A program made the position numbers and the translations under genes. 10,980 nt of DNA from Methanobacteriaceae archaeon (GTDB lineage Archaea; Methanobacteriota; Methanobacteria; Methanobacteriales; Methanobacteriaceae): the NCBI GenBank assembly GCA_030693105.1, contig JAUYBK010000239.1:1-10980 (forward strand), in the 5' to 3' direction. The notes under the pieces are model-generated. The model ran no database searches. It was not told where the DNA came from and saw only the letters and a program-made list of their open reading frames with translations. Below, piece after piece: positions 1 to 7,287 of this stretch (positions are counted from its first letter, which is position 1; each line of letters opens with the position of its first letter).

Positions 1-1
1 C

Positions 2-250
2 AACGCATTCGGATTTCCAGTAATAACAACAGAAACCGGAGGTATTTCTGGAGTTATTAAGCAAGGAAGGAATGGATTTATGTTACCTTTAGATGCATCT
101 CCAAATAAATATGCACAACTAATAATTGATATCTATAAAAATGAAAAGAAATATTACCAACTTATAATTTCAAGTAGAGAGAAATTTGATAAAAAACTTA
201 ACTGGGATGTTTGGGGCCTATCGTTTTGTAAATTGATTAGAGAGTCTTGA
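2..250 (+). CDS. Glycosyltransferase, GT4 (GT-B fold) family, C-terminal part
   Basis: This is the 3' end of a gene that begins before the window; 82 codons are visible, ending in TGA. The visible protein contains the motif FGFPVITTETGG followed by NGFMLPLD. This is the usual nucleotide-sugar-binding region of GT4 retaining glycosyltransferases, in which an E(x)GG-type segment is followed by a G-(F/L)-(L/M) strand and then a C-terminal helix. A lysine- and tyrosine-rich helical tail (YKNEKKYYQLIISS) ends the protein. Such enzymes transfer a sugar from a nucleotide donor to a growing lipid-linked glycan on the cytoplasmic side of the membrane. The neighbouring glycosyltransferases fit a cell-surface glycan cluster. 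The sugar specificity cannot be read. The family call is fairly safe, but the N-terminal domain is not visible. Confidence 0.8.
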   Translation, partial: NAFGFPVITTETGGISGVIKQGRNGFMLPLDASPNKYAQLIIDIYKNEKKYYQLIISSREKFDKKLNWDVWGLSFCKLIRES

Positions 251-294
251 ATAGTAAATATAAAGAATTGAAGGAAATAACTTGGGAGACCTAA

Positions 295-1124
295 ACCATA
301 TCTGTTGTTATCCATACACTAAATGAGGAAAAAAATATTAAAAACTGCTTAGAAACAGTGAAATGGGCTGATGAAATAGTCATTATTGATATTACAGCGA
401 AGACAATACAGTTTAAATTGCAAAAGAATATACTACTAATATCTATTATTTTAAAAAAATGGGTTTTCCAGATCCAGCTCGGCAATTCGGATTAGAAAAA
501 TGTTCATGTGACTGGGTTTTAATATTAGACGCGAATGAATTAGTTCCAGTCAAATTAATGAAAAAATTGAAATATATTGTGGATAATGATTTAGGAGACA
601 TAGTTTCAGTACCCCATAATAACTATTTTTTTGGTCAACATATGCAAACAAGTGGATGGGGTCCTTTGCAAGACACTCATCATAGATTTTTTAAAAAAGA
701 ATACGTTACTATAACCAATAAAATTCATTCAGATTTCATAAAAAGAACCGATGCTAGGATATATCATGTTGAAAATCCTCAAGAGGGATTTATCCATTTT
801 AACTACATAGATTTCGAACATTTCATAGATAAAATGAATCGTTACACTACAATAGAAGCTAAATTTCTTTTTTTGAGAAAACAAAACCATAAAATTTAAA
901 ACTTTAAGAAGAAATCTTTTTAAAGACTTTATAAATCGGTTTTTCGTTGCAAAAGGAAAAAAAGAGAGATTTATAGGTTTTTCTGTTAGTCTCCTTATGG
1001 TGATGTACCGTTTATTGATTTACAGTAAACTGAAGTTAATGCAAGAATATAATTCTGATCAACCTAAAAAATTATATCAAAAAATTATCAAAAATTGGCA
1101 GAGAAAATAATATCTGAATATTAA
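295..1124 (+). pseudogene. Decayed GT2 glycosyltransferase, paralogue of the gene at 3310-4158
   Basis: Read across frames, this stretch aligns from end to end with the intact GT2 protein encoded at 3310-4158, but it cannot be translated. A Shine-Dalgarno-like GGGAGA (284-289) is kept, while the start codon present in the paralogue is missing because about 12 bases are lost. The N-terminal part (ISVVIHTLNEEKN) reads in one frame. One base is lost near 390-394, where the paralogue has GATATGTAC and this copy has GATATTAC. An in-frame TAA lies at 414-416. The central part (459-870) then reads openly, including PHNNYFFG, SGWGPLQD and EGFIHFNYIDFEHF. The frame shifts again near 875 (C-terminal part FSVSLLMVMYRLL) and near 1085, to end with SEY and TAA at 1122-1124. 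The DADE motif of the active site has become DANE. The ORF at 459-899 is a fragment of this pseudogene and not a separate gene. Confidence 0.9.
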
Positions 1125-1206
1125 AAATAAAATTTTTATTGCATTATATTACAATAATCCTCTTACTAAAAATTAGCTAATTTTAATAATAATTAAGGAG
1201 AGAAAA

Positions 1207-2031
1207 ATGAAATACAATGAAATAGATTTATCAGTTATTATTTTGAACTATAAAAATCCTTTTTTAACTCTTAAATGTGTAAAAACTTTGATTAGCTCAG
1301 CAAAGAAGGCTGAAATTTCTACTCAAATAATAGTTGTAGATAATAGTGCTTTAGAAACTTCTGAAACTCTTAAAAAAATCTTACCACCTAATATTGACCT
1401 CATTGAAAATAATGAAAATCTAGGATTTTCAAAGGCTAATAACCAAGGTATCAGCAAAGCAAAAGGAAATTACATTTTATTTTTAAATAATGATGCATTT
1501 GTAAATTCTAAATCTTTAAAAGCAGGGATTAATTGTTTAAATAATAAAATTATATTTGGAATATGGGCACCTAAGCTAATAGGAGAAGATGGTTTATTTC
1601 AAGTTTCATGTGCTCGTTTACCATCCCTAAAGGGTTTGATTGGAGAATATATTTTAAACAAAAATTATGATTGGTATAATGACGTTTCCCAATGGACTGA
1701 AGCTAAAGATGTTGGAAATGTTGTAGGGGCATTCATGTTAATAAAAAAGTCCGTTATTGATAAAATAGGTAATTTAGACGAAGAATTTTTTTTCAATGTC
1801 GAAGACGTGGATTTTTGTAAAAGAGCCAACCAAGCAGGTTTTTTAGTAATTTATGACCCAAGATATAGTATAATCCATATCGGAGGAGCATCGCAAGAAG
1901 AAACTTGGACAAATGACAAACATTTACACAAAAACCGAATTCTATATTTCAAAAAGAATCAAGGACTAATCAAATACCTTTTAGCTAGATTAATAATCAC
2001 TTTAAGTTTGCGAATAAGAAAATTAGGATGA
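1207..2031 (+). CDS. GT2 glycosyltransferase, rhamnosyltransferase-like (WbbL/RfbF type)
   Basis: This is a 274-residue inverting glycosyltransferase of the GT-A fold, predicted to act in the cytoplasm on a lipid-linked glycan. The N-terminal strand LSVIILNYKNP (8-18) and VVDNSA (43-48) form the nucleotide-binding start. NLGFSKANNQGI (71-82) and FLNNDAFV (92-99) give the metal-binding DxD-like site, here NND. The later segment GNLDEEFFFNVEDVDFC (188-204) carries the ED pair proposed as catalytic base. IIHIGGAS (222-229) is the H-x-GG-S signature of this subgroup. The length fits the family, which lacks membrane helices. The ATG follows AAGGAG (1196-1201) at a normal distance. The gene lies 82 bases after the pseudogene and converges on the methyltransferase gene. 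Base composition is very AT-rich (about 27% GC by hand count over 1441-1500). Rhamnosyl transfer is only the usual family label; the real donor sugar is unknown. Confidence 0.87.
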   Translation: MKYNEIDLSVIILNYKNPFLTLKCVKTLISSAKKAEISTQIIVVDNSALETSETLKKILPPNIDLIENNENLGFSKANNQGISKAKGNYILFLNNDAFVNSKSLKAGINCLNNKIIFGIWAPKLIGEDGLFQVSCARLPSLKGLIGEYILNKNYDWYNDVSQWTEAKDVGNVVGAFMLIKKSVIDKIGNLDEEFFFNVEDVDFCKRANQAGFLVIYDPRYSIIHIGGASQEETWTNDKHLHKNRILYFKKNQGLIKYLLARLIITLSLRIRKLG

Positions 2032-2065
2032 CTAGCGATTATGAGTAATTTAATAGAATAATTCC

Positions 2066-2074
2066 AAAAAAAAA
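2066..2074 (-). terminator. Oligo-T tract after the methyltransferase gene
   Basis: A run of nine A on the plus strand is nine T on the minus strand, 19-27 bases beyond the minus-strand stop codon at 2093. Archaeal RNA polymerase commonly terminates at such oligo-T stretches. A short inverted repeat (ATTCC/GGAAT) flanks it. This placement suggests a terminator; there is no direct evidence. Confidence 0.45.
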
Positions 2075-2092
2075 TAATGGAATAATTAATTA

Positions 2093-2752
2093 CTATTTAT
2101 AGGTTAAACCAATCTTTCCCAAAACAATTTCAAATTTTTGTCTTAAAACAAAACGTTTAAATCTTAGGCTCTTAAAGTGGCTTTTTGTTAAATTTTTAGT
2201 CCTTTTGTTTGCAAGAATATTATACAATTTATGATCCGACAAGTCTTTTTCAATGAAGTTAGCAGGTTTTTTAGCTTTAATAAACACCCCTGGAACTTGT
2301 TGATCTTTTTCTAGAACTAATATTTCAAAGTCCGAGAAAATTTTTTCCATATCAGTTAACTCAAATCTCCAGAAGTCATAAGGATAAGCATGATAAGTAA
2401 ATCCATATGAGCGCGTAGTAATCATTATAATTCCATTTTCTTTGCAAATATTTTTCATGTTTGAAATAACTTTTCTCCAATCTTGAACATGCTCCATTAA
2501 TTCAGTAGAAATGACAATATCAAAACTTTTTTCGCCAAATGTTTCAATTAAATTTTCTGCATCACATATAACATCAACACCAGGACCATTAGATATGTCT
2601 ACTCCAATATACTCTTTAGGCTCAAATATGTTTATAATCGAACGAATACTGCCATTAAAATCATAAGAACCTATTTCAATTACTCGATTTCCTTTAATTT
2701 CTTCCTTTGTTAAATTTTTCATTCCAAATACTGCACAACTAATATGACACAT
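2093..2752 (-). CDS. Class I SAM-dependent methyltransferase
   Basis: This is a Rossmann-fold methyltransferase of 219 residues from the chosen start. Motif I is RVIEIGSYDFNGS (residues 23-35), followed by the acidic strand EYIGVDIS and the VICDAENL segment that contacts the adenine. FDIVISTELMEHVQDW is the post-II region with the HV pair typical of this group, and GIIMITTRSYGF follows. PYDFWRFE is a characteristic patch seen in methyltransferases of polysaccharide clusters. The C-terminal tail is lysine- and arginine-rich. I chose the ATG at 2750-2752 because the protein then begins MCHISC, which resembles family members as I remember them, and because GGGGG (2759-2763) sits just upstream. 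A GTG at 2804-2806 would add 18 residues (MWPNLHICHN...) and cannot be excluded. The probable role is methylation of a sugar in the surface glycan made by the neighbouring glycosyltransferases. The substrate is unknown. Confidence 0.85.
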   Translation of the reverse strand: MCHISCAVFGMKNLTKEEIKGNRVIEIGSYDFNGSIRSIINIFEPKEYIGVDISNGPGVDVICDAENLIETFGEKSFDIVISTELMEHVQDWRKVISNMKNICKENGIIMITTRSYGFTYHAYPYDFWRFELTDMEKIFSDFEILVLEKDQQVPGVFIKAKKPANFIEKDLSDHKLYNILANKRTKNLTKSHFKSLRFKRFVLRQKFEIVLGKIGLTYK

Positions 2753-3023
2753 ATTTTTCCCCCGTAATAAATCAGCATTATGACAGATATGCAAATTTGG
2801 CCACACAAACCTTAATACTTTTTTATTTTATATTTAAAATCTGTTTAAATAACACATAAAAACAAAAGAAAAATCATTCTCCTACAGAGAAAAATCTAAG
2901 GGGCAAAAAATATTAGTTCATTATTTAAACTGAAGGTAATAAATAAATTCTAATGGAATATAATTTAATAGTAATTCAAACTGATTTATCAGTCTAATCA
3001 TATATATAATAAGGAGAATTTCT

Positions 3024-3050
3024 ATTAACCTTCATTTGCTGATGGTTAAT
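3024..3050. repeat. Inverted repeat ATTAACC/GGTTAAT
   Basis: Perfect 7-bp arms (3024-3030 and 3044-3050) enclose a 13-base loop. The function is unknown; it is the first of four inverted repeats in this spacer. Confidence 0.6.
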
Positions 3051-3076
3051 AATGTTAAATCTTTATGATTTTTAAT

Positions 3077-3121
3077 AAACTGTTTAATCGTCTTTTTAAG
3101 GATAAAAACTGTTTAAAGACG
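3077..3121. repeat. Paired AAACTGTTTAA direct repeats with nested inverted repeat
   Basis: The 11-mer AAACTGTTTAA occurs at 3077-3087 and again at 3106-3116, 29 bases apart start to start. Each copy contains the palindrome AAAC-T-GTTT. Overlapping these, CGTCTTT (3089-3095) and AAAGACG (3115-3121) form a perfect 7-bp inverted repeat. Two palindromic copies about three helical turns apart resemble a double operator, but this is inference. Confidence 0.5.
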
Positions 3122-3168
3122 GTATTTCATAGTAATAATAAATTACACATTTATCCTCTCTCTCAATT

Positions 3169-3193
3169 TTAGAGGTTTTTAGAAATTCTCTAA
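3169..3193. repeat. Inverted repeat TTAGAG/CTCTAA
   Basis: Perfect 6-bp arms (3169-3174 and 3188-3193) lie about 13 bases apart in the spacer upstream of the GT2 gene. Arms this short can arise by chance in AT-rich DNA; it is recorded because of the cluster it belongs to. Confidence 0.4.
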
Positions 3194-3223
3194 GGATACC
3201 TTAACAATAGCGGTTAATATCTA

Positions 3224-3230
3224 TTTATAT
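3224..3230 (+). promoter_or_regulatory. Probable TATA box of the GT2 gene at 3310
   Basis: TTTATAT lies about 80 bases upstream of the ATG at 3310. An archaeal start site would fall near 3250-3256, giving a leader of about 55 bases. In an AT-rich region such matches are common, so support is moderate. Confidence 0.4.
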
Positions 3231-3260
3231 CTGAAATTATCGATCATAAAAGAATTTCAG
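3231..3260. repeat. Inverted repeat CTGAAATT/AATTTCAG at the presumed transcription start
   Basis: Perfect 8-bp arms (3231-3238 and 3253-3260) flank a 14-base loop. The repeat begins directly after the TATA-like element and spans the expected start site, a natural place for a repressor operator. It could equally form a hairpin in a transcript starting further upstream. It is the longest perfect inverted repeat I found in this spacer. Confidence 0.5.
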
Positions 3261-3309
3261 CGTCTTTATTAATAAATTCTGGACAAAAAAAAGATTCTAG
3301 GAGATACCA

Positions 3310-4158
3310 ATGACTAATAATGGCATATCTGTAGTTATACACACCTACAATGAAGAGAAAAATATTAGAAACTGTTTGGAAACAGTTAAATGGGCAGATG
3401 AGATCGTTTTAGTTGATATGTACAGTGAAGACAAAACTGTTGAAATAGCAGAGAAATATACCGATAAAATATTTTTACATGAAAAACTGGGATACATAGA
3501 GCCTGCAAGAAAATTTGCTATGAAAAAAACCACTAATAATTGGGTTTTGAGTGTTGACGCCGATGAAATGGTGCCTAAAGCGCTTAAAGATAAACTTGTT
3601 GACATAATGTCCGAGAATTCAGCAGACGTAGTTCACATTCCCCATAATAATTATTTCTTTGGCAGCCTCATGGAGAAAACAGGATGGGGAGCACTTCAGG
3701 ATATGCATTTCAGATTTTTTAAGAAGGATTGGATTGAACTTAGTGATGTGATTCATGGCGGGTTAAGCTTAAAGGAAAATGCAAAGATATATGAAATAAG
3801 AAACCCTAATGAAGGATTTATTCATTTCAACTACCTAGATTTCGAACATTTCGTTGAAAAAATGAACCGTTACACAACCATTGAAGCCAAAACCCATTTT
3901 GAAGATGGAAAGGATATTACATTAAAAAGTTTAATAAAAGAACTTTACCATGAGTTTAAATTGAGATATATAACTTTAAATGGACGTAAAGAAGGTTTCA
4001 GAGGTTTCTCTTTAAGTTTGTTAATGGTTATGTACAAACTGTTATATTTAAATAAACTGAGGTTAATGAGGGAGTTCAATTCTAAGGAACCCCGGACCAA
4101 AATAATTGAAAAGTATAATAAAATTGCCGAATATCTCATTAAAGAATATGAAAAGTAA
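3310..4158 (+). CDS. GT2 glycosyltransferase, WaaE/KdtX-like
   Basis: This is a 282-residue GT-A fold enzyme of the group that includes the lipopolysaccharide core beta-1,4-glucosyltransferases. ISVVIHTYNEEKNI (6-19) is the nucleotide-sugar-binding strand. WADEIVLVDMYSEDKT (28-43) contains the first conserved Asp, and VDADEMVP (82-89) gives the metal-binding DAD. PHNNYFFG, TGWGALQD, FRFFKKD and EGFIHFNYLDFEHF follow, and all are shared with the decayed paralogue at 295-1124. The C-terminal stretch FSLSLLMVMYKLLYL (233-247) is hydrophobic and could associate with the membrane, followed by a basic tail. The ATG is preceded by AGGAGA (3299-3304). It converges on the flippase gene. The likely role is adding a hexose to a lipid-linked surface glycan; donor and acceptor are unknown. 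It is the surviving copy of the pair, so it may carry the function of both. Confidence 0.88.
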   Translation: MTNNGISVVIHTYNEEKNIRNCLETVKWADEIVLVDMYSEDKTVEIAEKYTDKIFLHEKLGYIEPARKFAMKKTTNNWVLSVDADEMVPKALKDKLVDIMSENSADVVHIPHNNYFFGSLMEKTGWGALQDMHFRFFKKDWIELSDVIHGGLSLKENAKIYEIRNPNEGFIHFNYLDFEHFVEKMNRYTTIEAKTHFEDGKDITLKSLIKELYHEFKLRYITLNGRKEGFRGFSLSLLMVMYKLLYLNKLRLMREFNSKEPRTKIIEKYNKIAEYLIKEYEK

Positions 4159-4186
4159 GCATTATTTACAGTTACTAAGAGGGATA

Positions 4187-4230
4187 TTATTTCTAAATTA
4201 TTTCTAAAAAAAAGGATTATTATTTCTAAA
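4187..4230. repeat. Three copies of TTATTTCTAAA
   Basis: The 11-mer TTATTTCTAAA occurs at 4187-4197, 4198-4208 (tandem) and 4220-4230, between two convergent genes. The wider first and third copies also share GAT-TATT before it. This is probably a small local duplication in non-coding DNA; no function is visible. Confidence 0.6.
4206..4213 (-). terminator. Oligo-T tract after the flippase gene
   Basis: Eight A on the plus strand read as T8 on the minus strand, about 32 bases past the flippase stop codon at 4245. This matches the simple oligo-T terminators of archaea. Confidence 0.4.
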
Positions 4231-4244
4231 ATATTTTAGATGAA

Positions 4245-5675
4245 CTATTCATTTTTTTTCTTAAAAATTAGCCTTAGTATATCATAATCTTCATCATTAA
4301 AGGTCTTTAAAGCAAATAAAACAATGAAATATACTACGGCACCTAATAAGATCATCACAAAAAGATTTAAATTTAATAATATTAAGAACACAGCCATTAC
4401 AGCACTTGCTATTGCGGGTTTTATGAAACTGTCCTGTATACGTACCTTGTGAAATGTTCGGTTTAGAATGTAGAAACATGTACTGAACACTAAAAATTCG
4501 GTTAAAATTGTAACCACAGCAGCTCCAACGTAACTGAAGGTTGGGAGGATAAGTAAATTTAGTAAAACATTGAATACCATGGCTATAAATGTTAATTTTA
4601 AAAGTAGGTTCTGCCTGTCCATGGCAGGTAGAATGGTGCCCGTAATGTAGTTCAGGAATATTATTGGGATTGCCCAAATAAGTATTTGAAGTACCAGTAT
4701 CGATGGCTCGAAACTGCTTTTGTAGATCAATAAAATTATAGGTTCAGCCAAAACCGTTGTTCCAGCTGCTATTGGCAAAGACAATATCATAAGATATTTG
4801 AAAGACTTTTGGTAGGAATTTTTAAGTGATTCCTTTGAAGAAACATAGAAACTCGAGAAAACAGGAAATATGGCAGTGGCAAATACACCGGGTATGAAAA
4901 TAAAAACTTCCATAAACCTGTAGGATGCACTGTAATATCCAACAGCAACACTATCCTTTATCACCGAAAGCATAACGATGTCAATTCTGAATGCTATTAA
5001 AGTAAATATTGATGCCATTGATAGGGGTAACGCCATAAGAATTATCTCTTTACTGAAACCAAGATTGATTTCAACTTTTGGCAGGGAAAATTTCCATATA
5101 TAAACTGTTATGATGTAAATAAAAACTAAGATATTGGAAAGAACGTAGAGTATGGCAAAGTAAATGACACTTAATTCGTAGTATATACAGAAAAGGGTTC
5201 CTATAAGCATTAAAATACTGTTAATTATTATACCTATGGATACGTACTCCATCTTCTGATTAGATTGAAAAATGGCATTTATTACTCCATTAAAACCGCC
5301 TATTATAACCGATAATGTGATAAGATAAATTACAATGGTTGTGAGCTGATCGTATTTAAAGAAAAACACGGTTAAAACAGTCATTCCAATCATTAAGAAG
5401 ATCAAAAAAACCCTTATAAACACTACATTAGATAAATATTTATTCGCTAAAGAGGTATCACGGGCAACTTCTCTTATCATTAAGGTCCCTGTACCCAGAT
5501 CACTGAAAATTGCCAGTATACCCGTTAAAGAGAGGGCAGTTGCCAGTATACCTAATCCTCCAGCCCCCAGGTATCGGGCGGTGTACATAGTGATAAAAAA
5601 TCCTAGTACATAGGTTATGATCTGTGCTATGAGGAGTATTCCTATATTTTTAGCCAATCTCTGTACTGTACTCAT
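4245..5675 (-). CDS. Oligosaccharide flippase (Wzx/PST type, MOP superfamily)
   Basis: This is a 476-residue, very hydrophobic integral membrane protein with about 14 predicted helices by eye, the usual size and topology of polysaccharide flippases. The N-terminus has RLAKNIGILLIAQIIT (first helix) followed by TARYLGAGGLG and FSDLGTGTLMIREVARD, the signature region of archaeal and bacterial Wzx-like exporters. The protein ends in the charged tail KKKNE. It would move the lipid-linked glycan built by the neighbouring glycosyltransferases across the cytoplasmic membrane. I chose the ATG at 5673-5675 because AGGGA lies at a suitable distance upstream. The ATG at 5685-5687, four codons earlier, directly abuts that AGGG and would be poorly placed. 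The epimerase gene ends 101 bases upstream on the same strand, so the two may be co-transcribed or have separate promoters. An ACTATAAAAC sequence on the minus strand (5731-5740) is a possible TATA box. Confidence 0.9.
   Translation of the reverse strand: MSTVQRLAKNIGILLIAQIITYVLGFFITMYTARYLGAGGLGILATALSLTGILAIFSDLGTGTLMIREVARDTSLANKYLSNVVFIRVFLIFLMIGMTVLTVFFFKYDQLTTIVIYLITLSVIIGGFNGVINAIFQSNQKMEYVSIGIIINSILMLIGTLFCIYYELSVIYFAILYVLSNILVFIYIITVYIWKFSLPKVEINLGFSKEIILMALPLSMASIFTLIAFRIDIVMLSVIKDSVAVGYYSASYRFMEVFIFIPGVFATAIFPVFSSFYVSSKESLKNSYQKSFKYLMILSLPIAAGTTVLAEPIILLIYKSSFEPSILVLQILIWAIPIIFLNYITGTILPAMDRQNLLLKLTFIAMVFNVLLNLLILPTFSYVGAAVVTILTEFLVFSTCFYILNRTFHKVRIQDSFIKPAIASAVMAVFLILLNLNLFVMILLGAVVYFIVLFALKTFNDEDYDILRLIFKKKNE
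4252..4259 (+). terminator. Oligo-T tract after the GT2 gene
   Basis: T8 on the plus strand lies about 95 bases past the GT2 stop at 4158, inside the last codons of the convergent flippase gene, where it encodes a lysine run on the other strand. It could terminate the plus-strand transcript. Confidence 0.35.
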
Positions 5676-5776
5676 GAAATGATACATCCCTGGTTAAAAT
5701 TATTCGATATTTTTTATTTAAAAAATAAGTGTTTTATAGTTGTATTAACCCTTAAAAACTTCAGATATTTTTATTT

Positions 5777-6700
5777 TCACCCATTGAACCAGTTAACTGT
5801 TTCAATTAAATCATCTTTAAAATCATTTTTAGGTGAATATCCAATGGATCTGGCCTTTGATATGTCGGCTACAGAGTGTTTAATTTCTCCTGAACGCTCA
5901 TCTTCATAGGCGGGTTCAATATCTGTATCCATTGATTCTTTAATAATATCAAACAGCTGGTTAATTGTTGTACTCTTTCCAAGGCCAATGTTGAACACAC
6001 CCTTTTCTTTGGATTGTGCCGACATTATATTGGCATCTACAACCTGTTTTACATGAACAAAATCTCTTGTCTGTTCCCCGTCACCATATATAACCGGTAC
6101 TTCATTTTTAAGAATTTTATCAATAAAAATAGGGATCACCGCCGCGTACTGGGATTCGGGGTCCTGGCGGGGCCCGAATACGTTGAAATATCTTAAAGTT
6201 ACAGTGGGTAAATCATAAACCTCGTTATATACTTGACAGTACAACTCACCTGCCGCCTTACTGGCTGCATAGGGAGATTTAGGGTTTAATGGTTCGTCTT
6301 CCGATAGTGGAAAGTTCTCATTATCTCCATAAACTGCTGAAGAGGATGCGAACATTACCTTTTTCACCCCCGATTTTAGTGCAGCATCTAAAACATTAAG
6401 AGTGCCAGTTATATTAATTTCATTACACAAAAAAGGATTTTCAACACTCAAAGGAACACTGGCCAGTGCGGCCTGGTGGAATAGGTAGTCTACATCCTCA
6501 AACAGACCCATCAGATCCACTTGGTTGATGTCCCCCAGATCCAGGCTGATGTTATCCAGTGAGAGGTGCATTATATTTTTTACGTGTCCAGAGGACTCGT
6601 TATCGATAACCACTACCTGATTATCCCGGGAAAGTTCTTCCACCAGGTGGGAACCAATAAATCCTAATCCACCAGTCACTGCTACTTTCTTGTTTTTCAT
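5777..6700 (-). CDS. UDP-sugar 4-epimerase, extended SDR family (GalE/WbpP-like)
   Basis: This is a 307-residue NAD-dependent extended short-chain dehydrogenase/reductase. The Rossmann motif is TGGLGFIG (9-16), with Asp33 in VIDNESSG binding the adenosine ribose. SSSAVYGD (119-126) holds the catalytic Ser, and YAASK (144-148) supplies the Tyr and Lys. RYFNVFGPRQDPESQY and the AVIP segment, then GDGEQTRDFVHV (206-217), are the substrate-side signatures. The PxSxYxAVIP form is common in epimerases acting on UDP-GlcNAc/GalNAc as well as UDP-Glc/Gal, so specificity is open. The protein is full length. The ATG at 6698-6700 follows GTGGAT on the minus strand (6705-6710). It would interconvert a UDP-hexose for the glycosyltransferases of the cluster, in the cytoplasm. 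A TATA-like ATATAATTAA on the minus strand (6764-6773) may drive it. Confidence 0.92.
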   Translation of the reverse strand: MKNKKVAVTGGLGFIGSHLVEELSRDNQVVVIDNESSGHVKNIMHLSLDNISLDLGDINQVDLMGLFEDVDYLFHQAALASVPLSVENPFLCNEINITGTLNVLDAALKSGVKKVMFASSSAVYGDNENFPLSEDEPLNPKSPYAASKAAGELYCQVYNEVYDLPTVTLRYFNVFGPRQDPESQYAAVIPIFIDKILKNEVPVIYGDGEQTRDFVHVKQVVDANIMSAQSKEKGVFNIGLGKSTTINQLFDIIKESMDTDIEPAYEDERSGEIKHSVADISKARSIGYSPKNDFKDDLIETVNWFNG

Positions 6701-6763
6701 ATTTATCCACTAAATGAAGTTAATGTTGCTTACTTATTTTGGGTTTAGGAGTGTTTTCTAACT

Positions 6764-6773
6764 TTAATTATAT
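6764..6773 (-). promoter_or_regulatory. Possible TATA box of the epimerase gene
   Basis: ATATAATTAA on the minus strand lies about 65-70 bases upstream of the epimerase start codon, which would give a leader of roughly 40 bases. The match to the archaeal consensus is only partial. Confidence 0.3.
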
Positions 6774-6861
6774 CCCCATCCATTAAATTATGCCTGCTAA
6801 ACTGTAAGGTCTTCCCCTAATCTTACTTATTTGATAAAAGCAACCCCTATTGAGCCTATCT

Positions 6862-7287
6862 TTAATCAGAAACATTCATCTGCAGAAACAAATACCGGTA
6901 GGCATTAGTTGTGTCTGGTAATTTGTACAGGAACATTTCCAGCTTCTGGCTTCCGGGAGAACTGGTCACAACTTTGATGGGTATTTCTTTTTTTTGTTTA
7001 TTGGGAAGGGTAAATTCTTCTTTATAAAAAGTTCTGTTGTCCAGCTTGACTACCACTAGATAATCAACTGTTTTATATTCCTGGTTTACCACCCCTATGG
7101 TTATTTTACCGGTCTCATTCCGGGTTAAATTGACGGGATAGTTCCCGGCCTTACCATCTGCGCCCAGTACGTAGAATTCTGTGAATTTCTCACTGGGCTG
7201 GGGATTTACAATAATGTAAATAATAGATAGGACTCCTAACGCTAGGAAGAAGATTATAATTAGTGAGAGGTAGCGGTCCAGATCCAT
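6862..7287 (-). CDS. DUF1616-type single-pass membrane protein
   Basis: This 141-residue protein starts with a short cytoplasmic MDLDR and one long hydrophobic helix (about 7-27). A soluble domain of about 110 residues follows. FTEFYVLGADGKAGNYP (35-51), ETGKITIGVVNQEYKTVDY and LEMFLYKLP are the recurring features of the DUF1616 family in methanogens, here recognised from memory. The domain looks like a beta-rich, immunoglobulin-like fold and should face outside the cell, with potential N-glycosylation sequons (NLT, NRT, NVS). Many relatives carry several N-terminal helices before this domain; here only one is present, so it is a short form. It is often found beside surface-glycan genes, which agrees with its neighbours. 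Function is unknown. The minus-strand start is ATG at 7285-7287, with a weak GTGGT upstream and a small CACT/AGTG hairpin (7295-7306) in the leader. It diverges from the ehaQ operon. Confidence 0.8.
   Translation of the reverse strand: MDLDRYLSLIIIFFLALGVLSIIYIIVNPQPSEKFTEFYVLGADGKAGNYPVNLTRNETGKITIGVVNQEYKTVDYLVVVKLDNRTFYKEEFTLPNKQKKEIPIKVVTSSPGSQKLEMFLYKLPDTTNAYRYLFLQMNVSD

Larger units (their letters stand above)
2807..3309. other. Gene-free AT-rich region with inverted repeats
   Basis: About 500 bases contain no convincing ORF on either strand. They lie between the start of the minus-strand methyltransferase gene and the plus-strand GT2 gene, so they must hold divergent promoters. Four short inverted repeats cluster in the right half (3024-3050, 3089-3121, 3169-3193, 3231-3260). 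The octamer CTGTTTAA occurs three times (2841-2848, 3080-3087, 3109-3116). A TATA-like TTTATAT lies at 3224-3230. An AAGGAG at 3011-3016 is not followed by a usable ORF. The region may be regulatory, may encode a small RNA, or may be decayed sequence. Confidence 0.6.

Noticed and set aside
291..485. 64-codon ORF on the minus strand
   Set aside because: It lies antisense to the GT2 pseudogene; a similar antisense ORF appears opposite the intact paralogue (3345-3605), so both are mirror effects of the coding sequence.
459..899. Separate 146-residue glycosyltransferase gene
   Set aside because: It is only the middle, open part of the pseudogene; the matching N- and C-terminal parts lie in other frames on either side, and its ATG corresponds to an internal position of the paralogue.
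3011..3050. Small gene after AAGGAG at 3011-3016
   Set aside because: The nearest ATG (3042) opens only eight codons before a stop and is too far from the ribosome-binding site.
2807..3309. CRISPR array or insertion-sequence remnant
   Set aside because: The repeats are short and irregularly spaced, with no unit of 24-37 bases, and no transposase fragment or target-site duplication is visible.
4297..4677. 126-codon ORF on the minus strand inside the flippase gene
   Set aside because: Same strand but another frame of a clear membrane-protein gene; its composition (many His, Cys, Asn) resembles no protein family I know.
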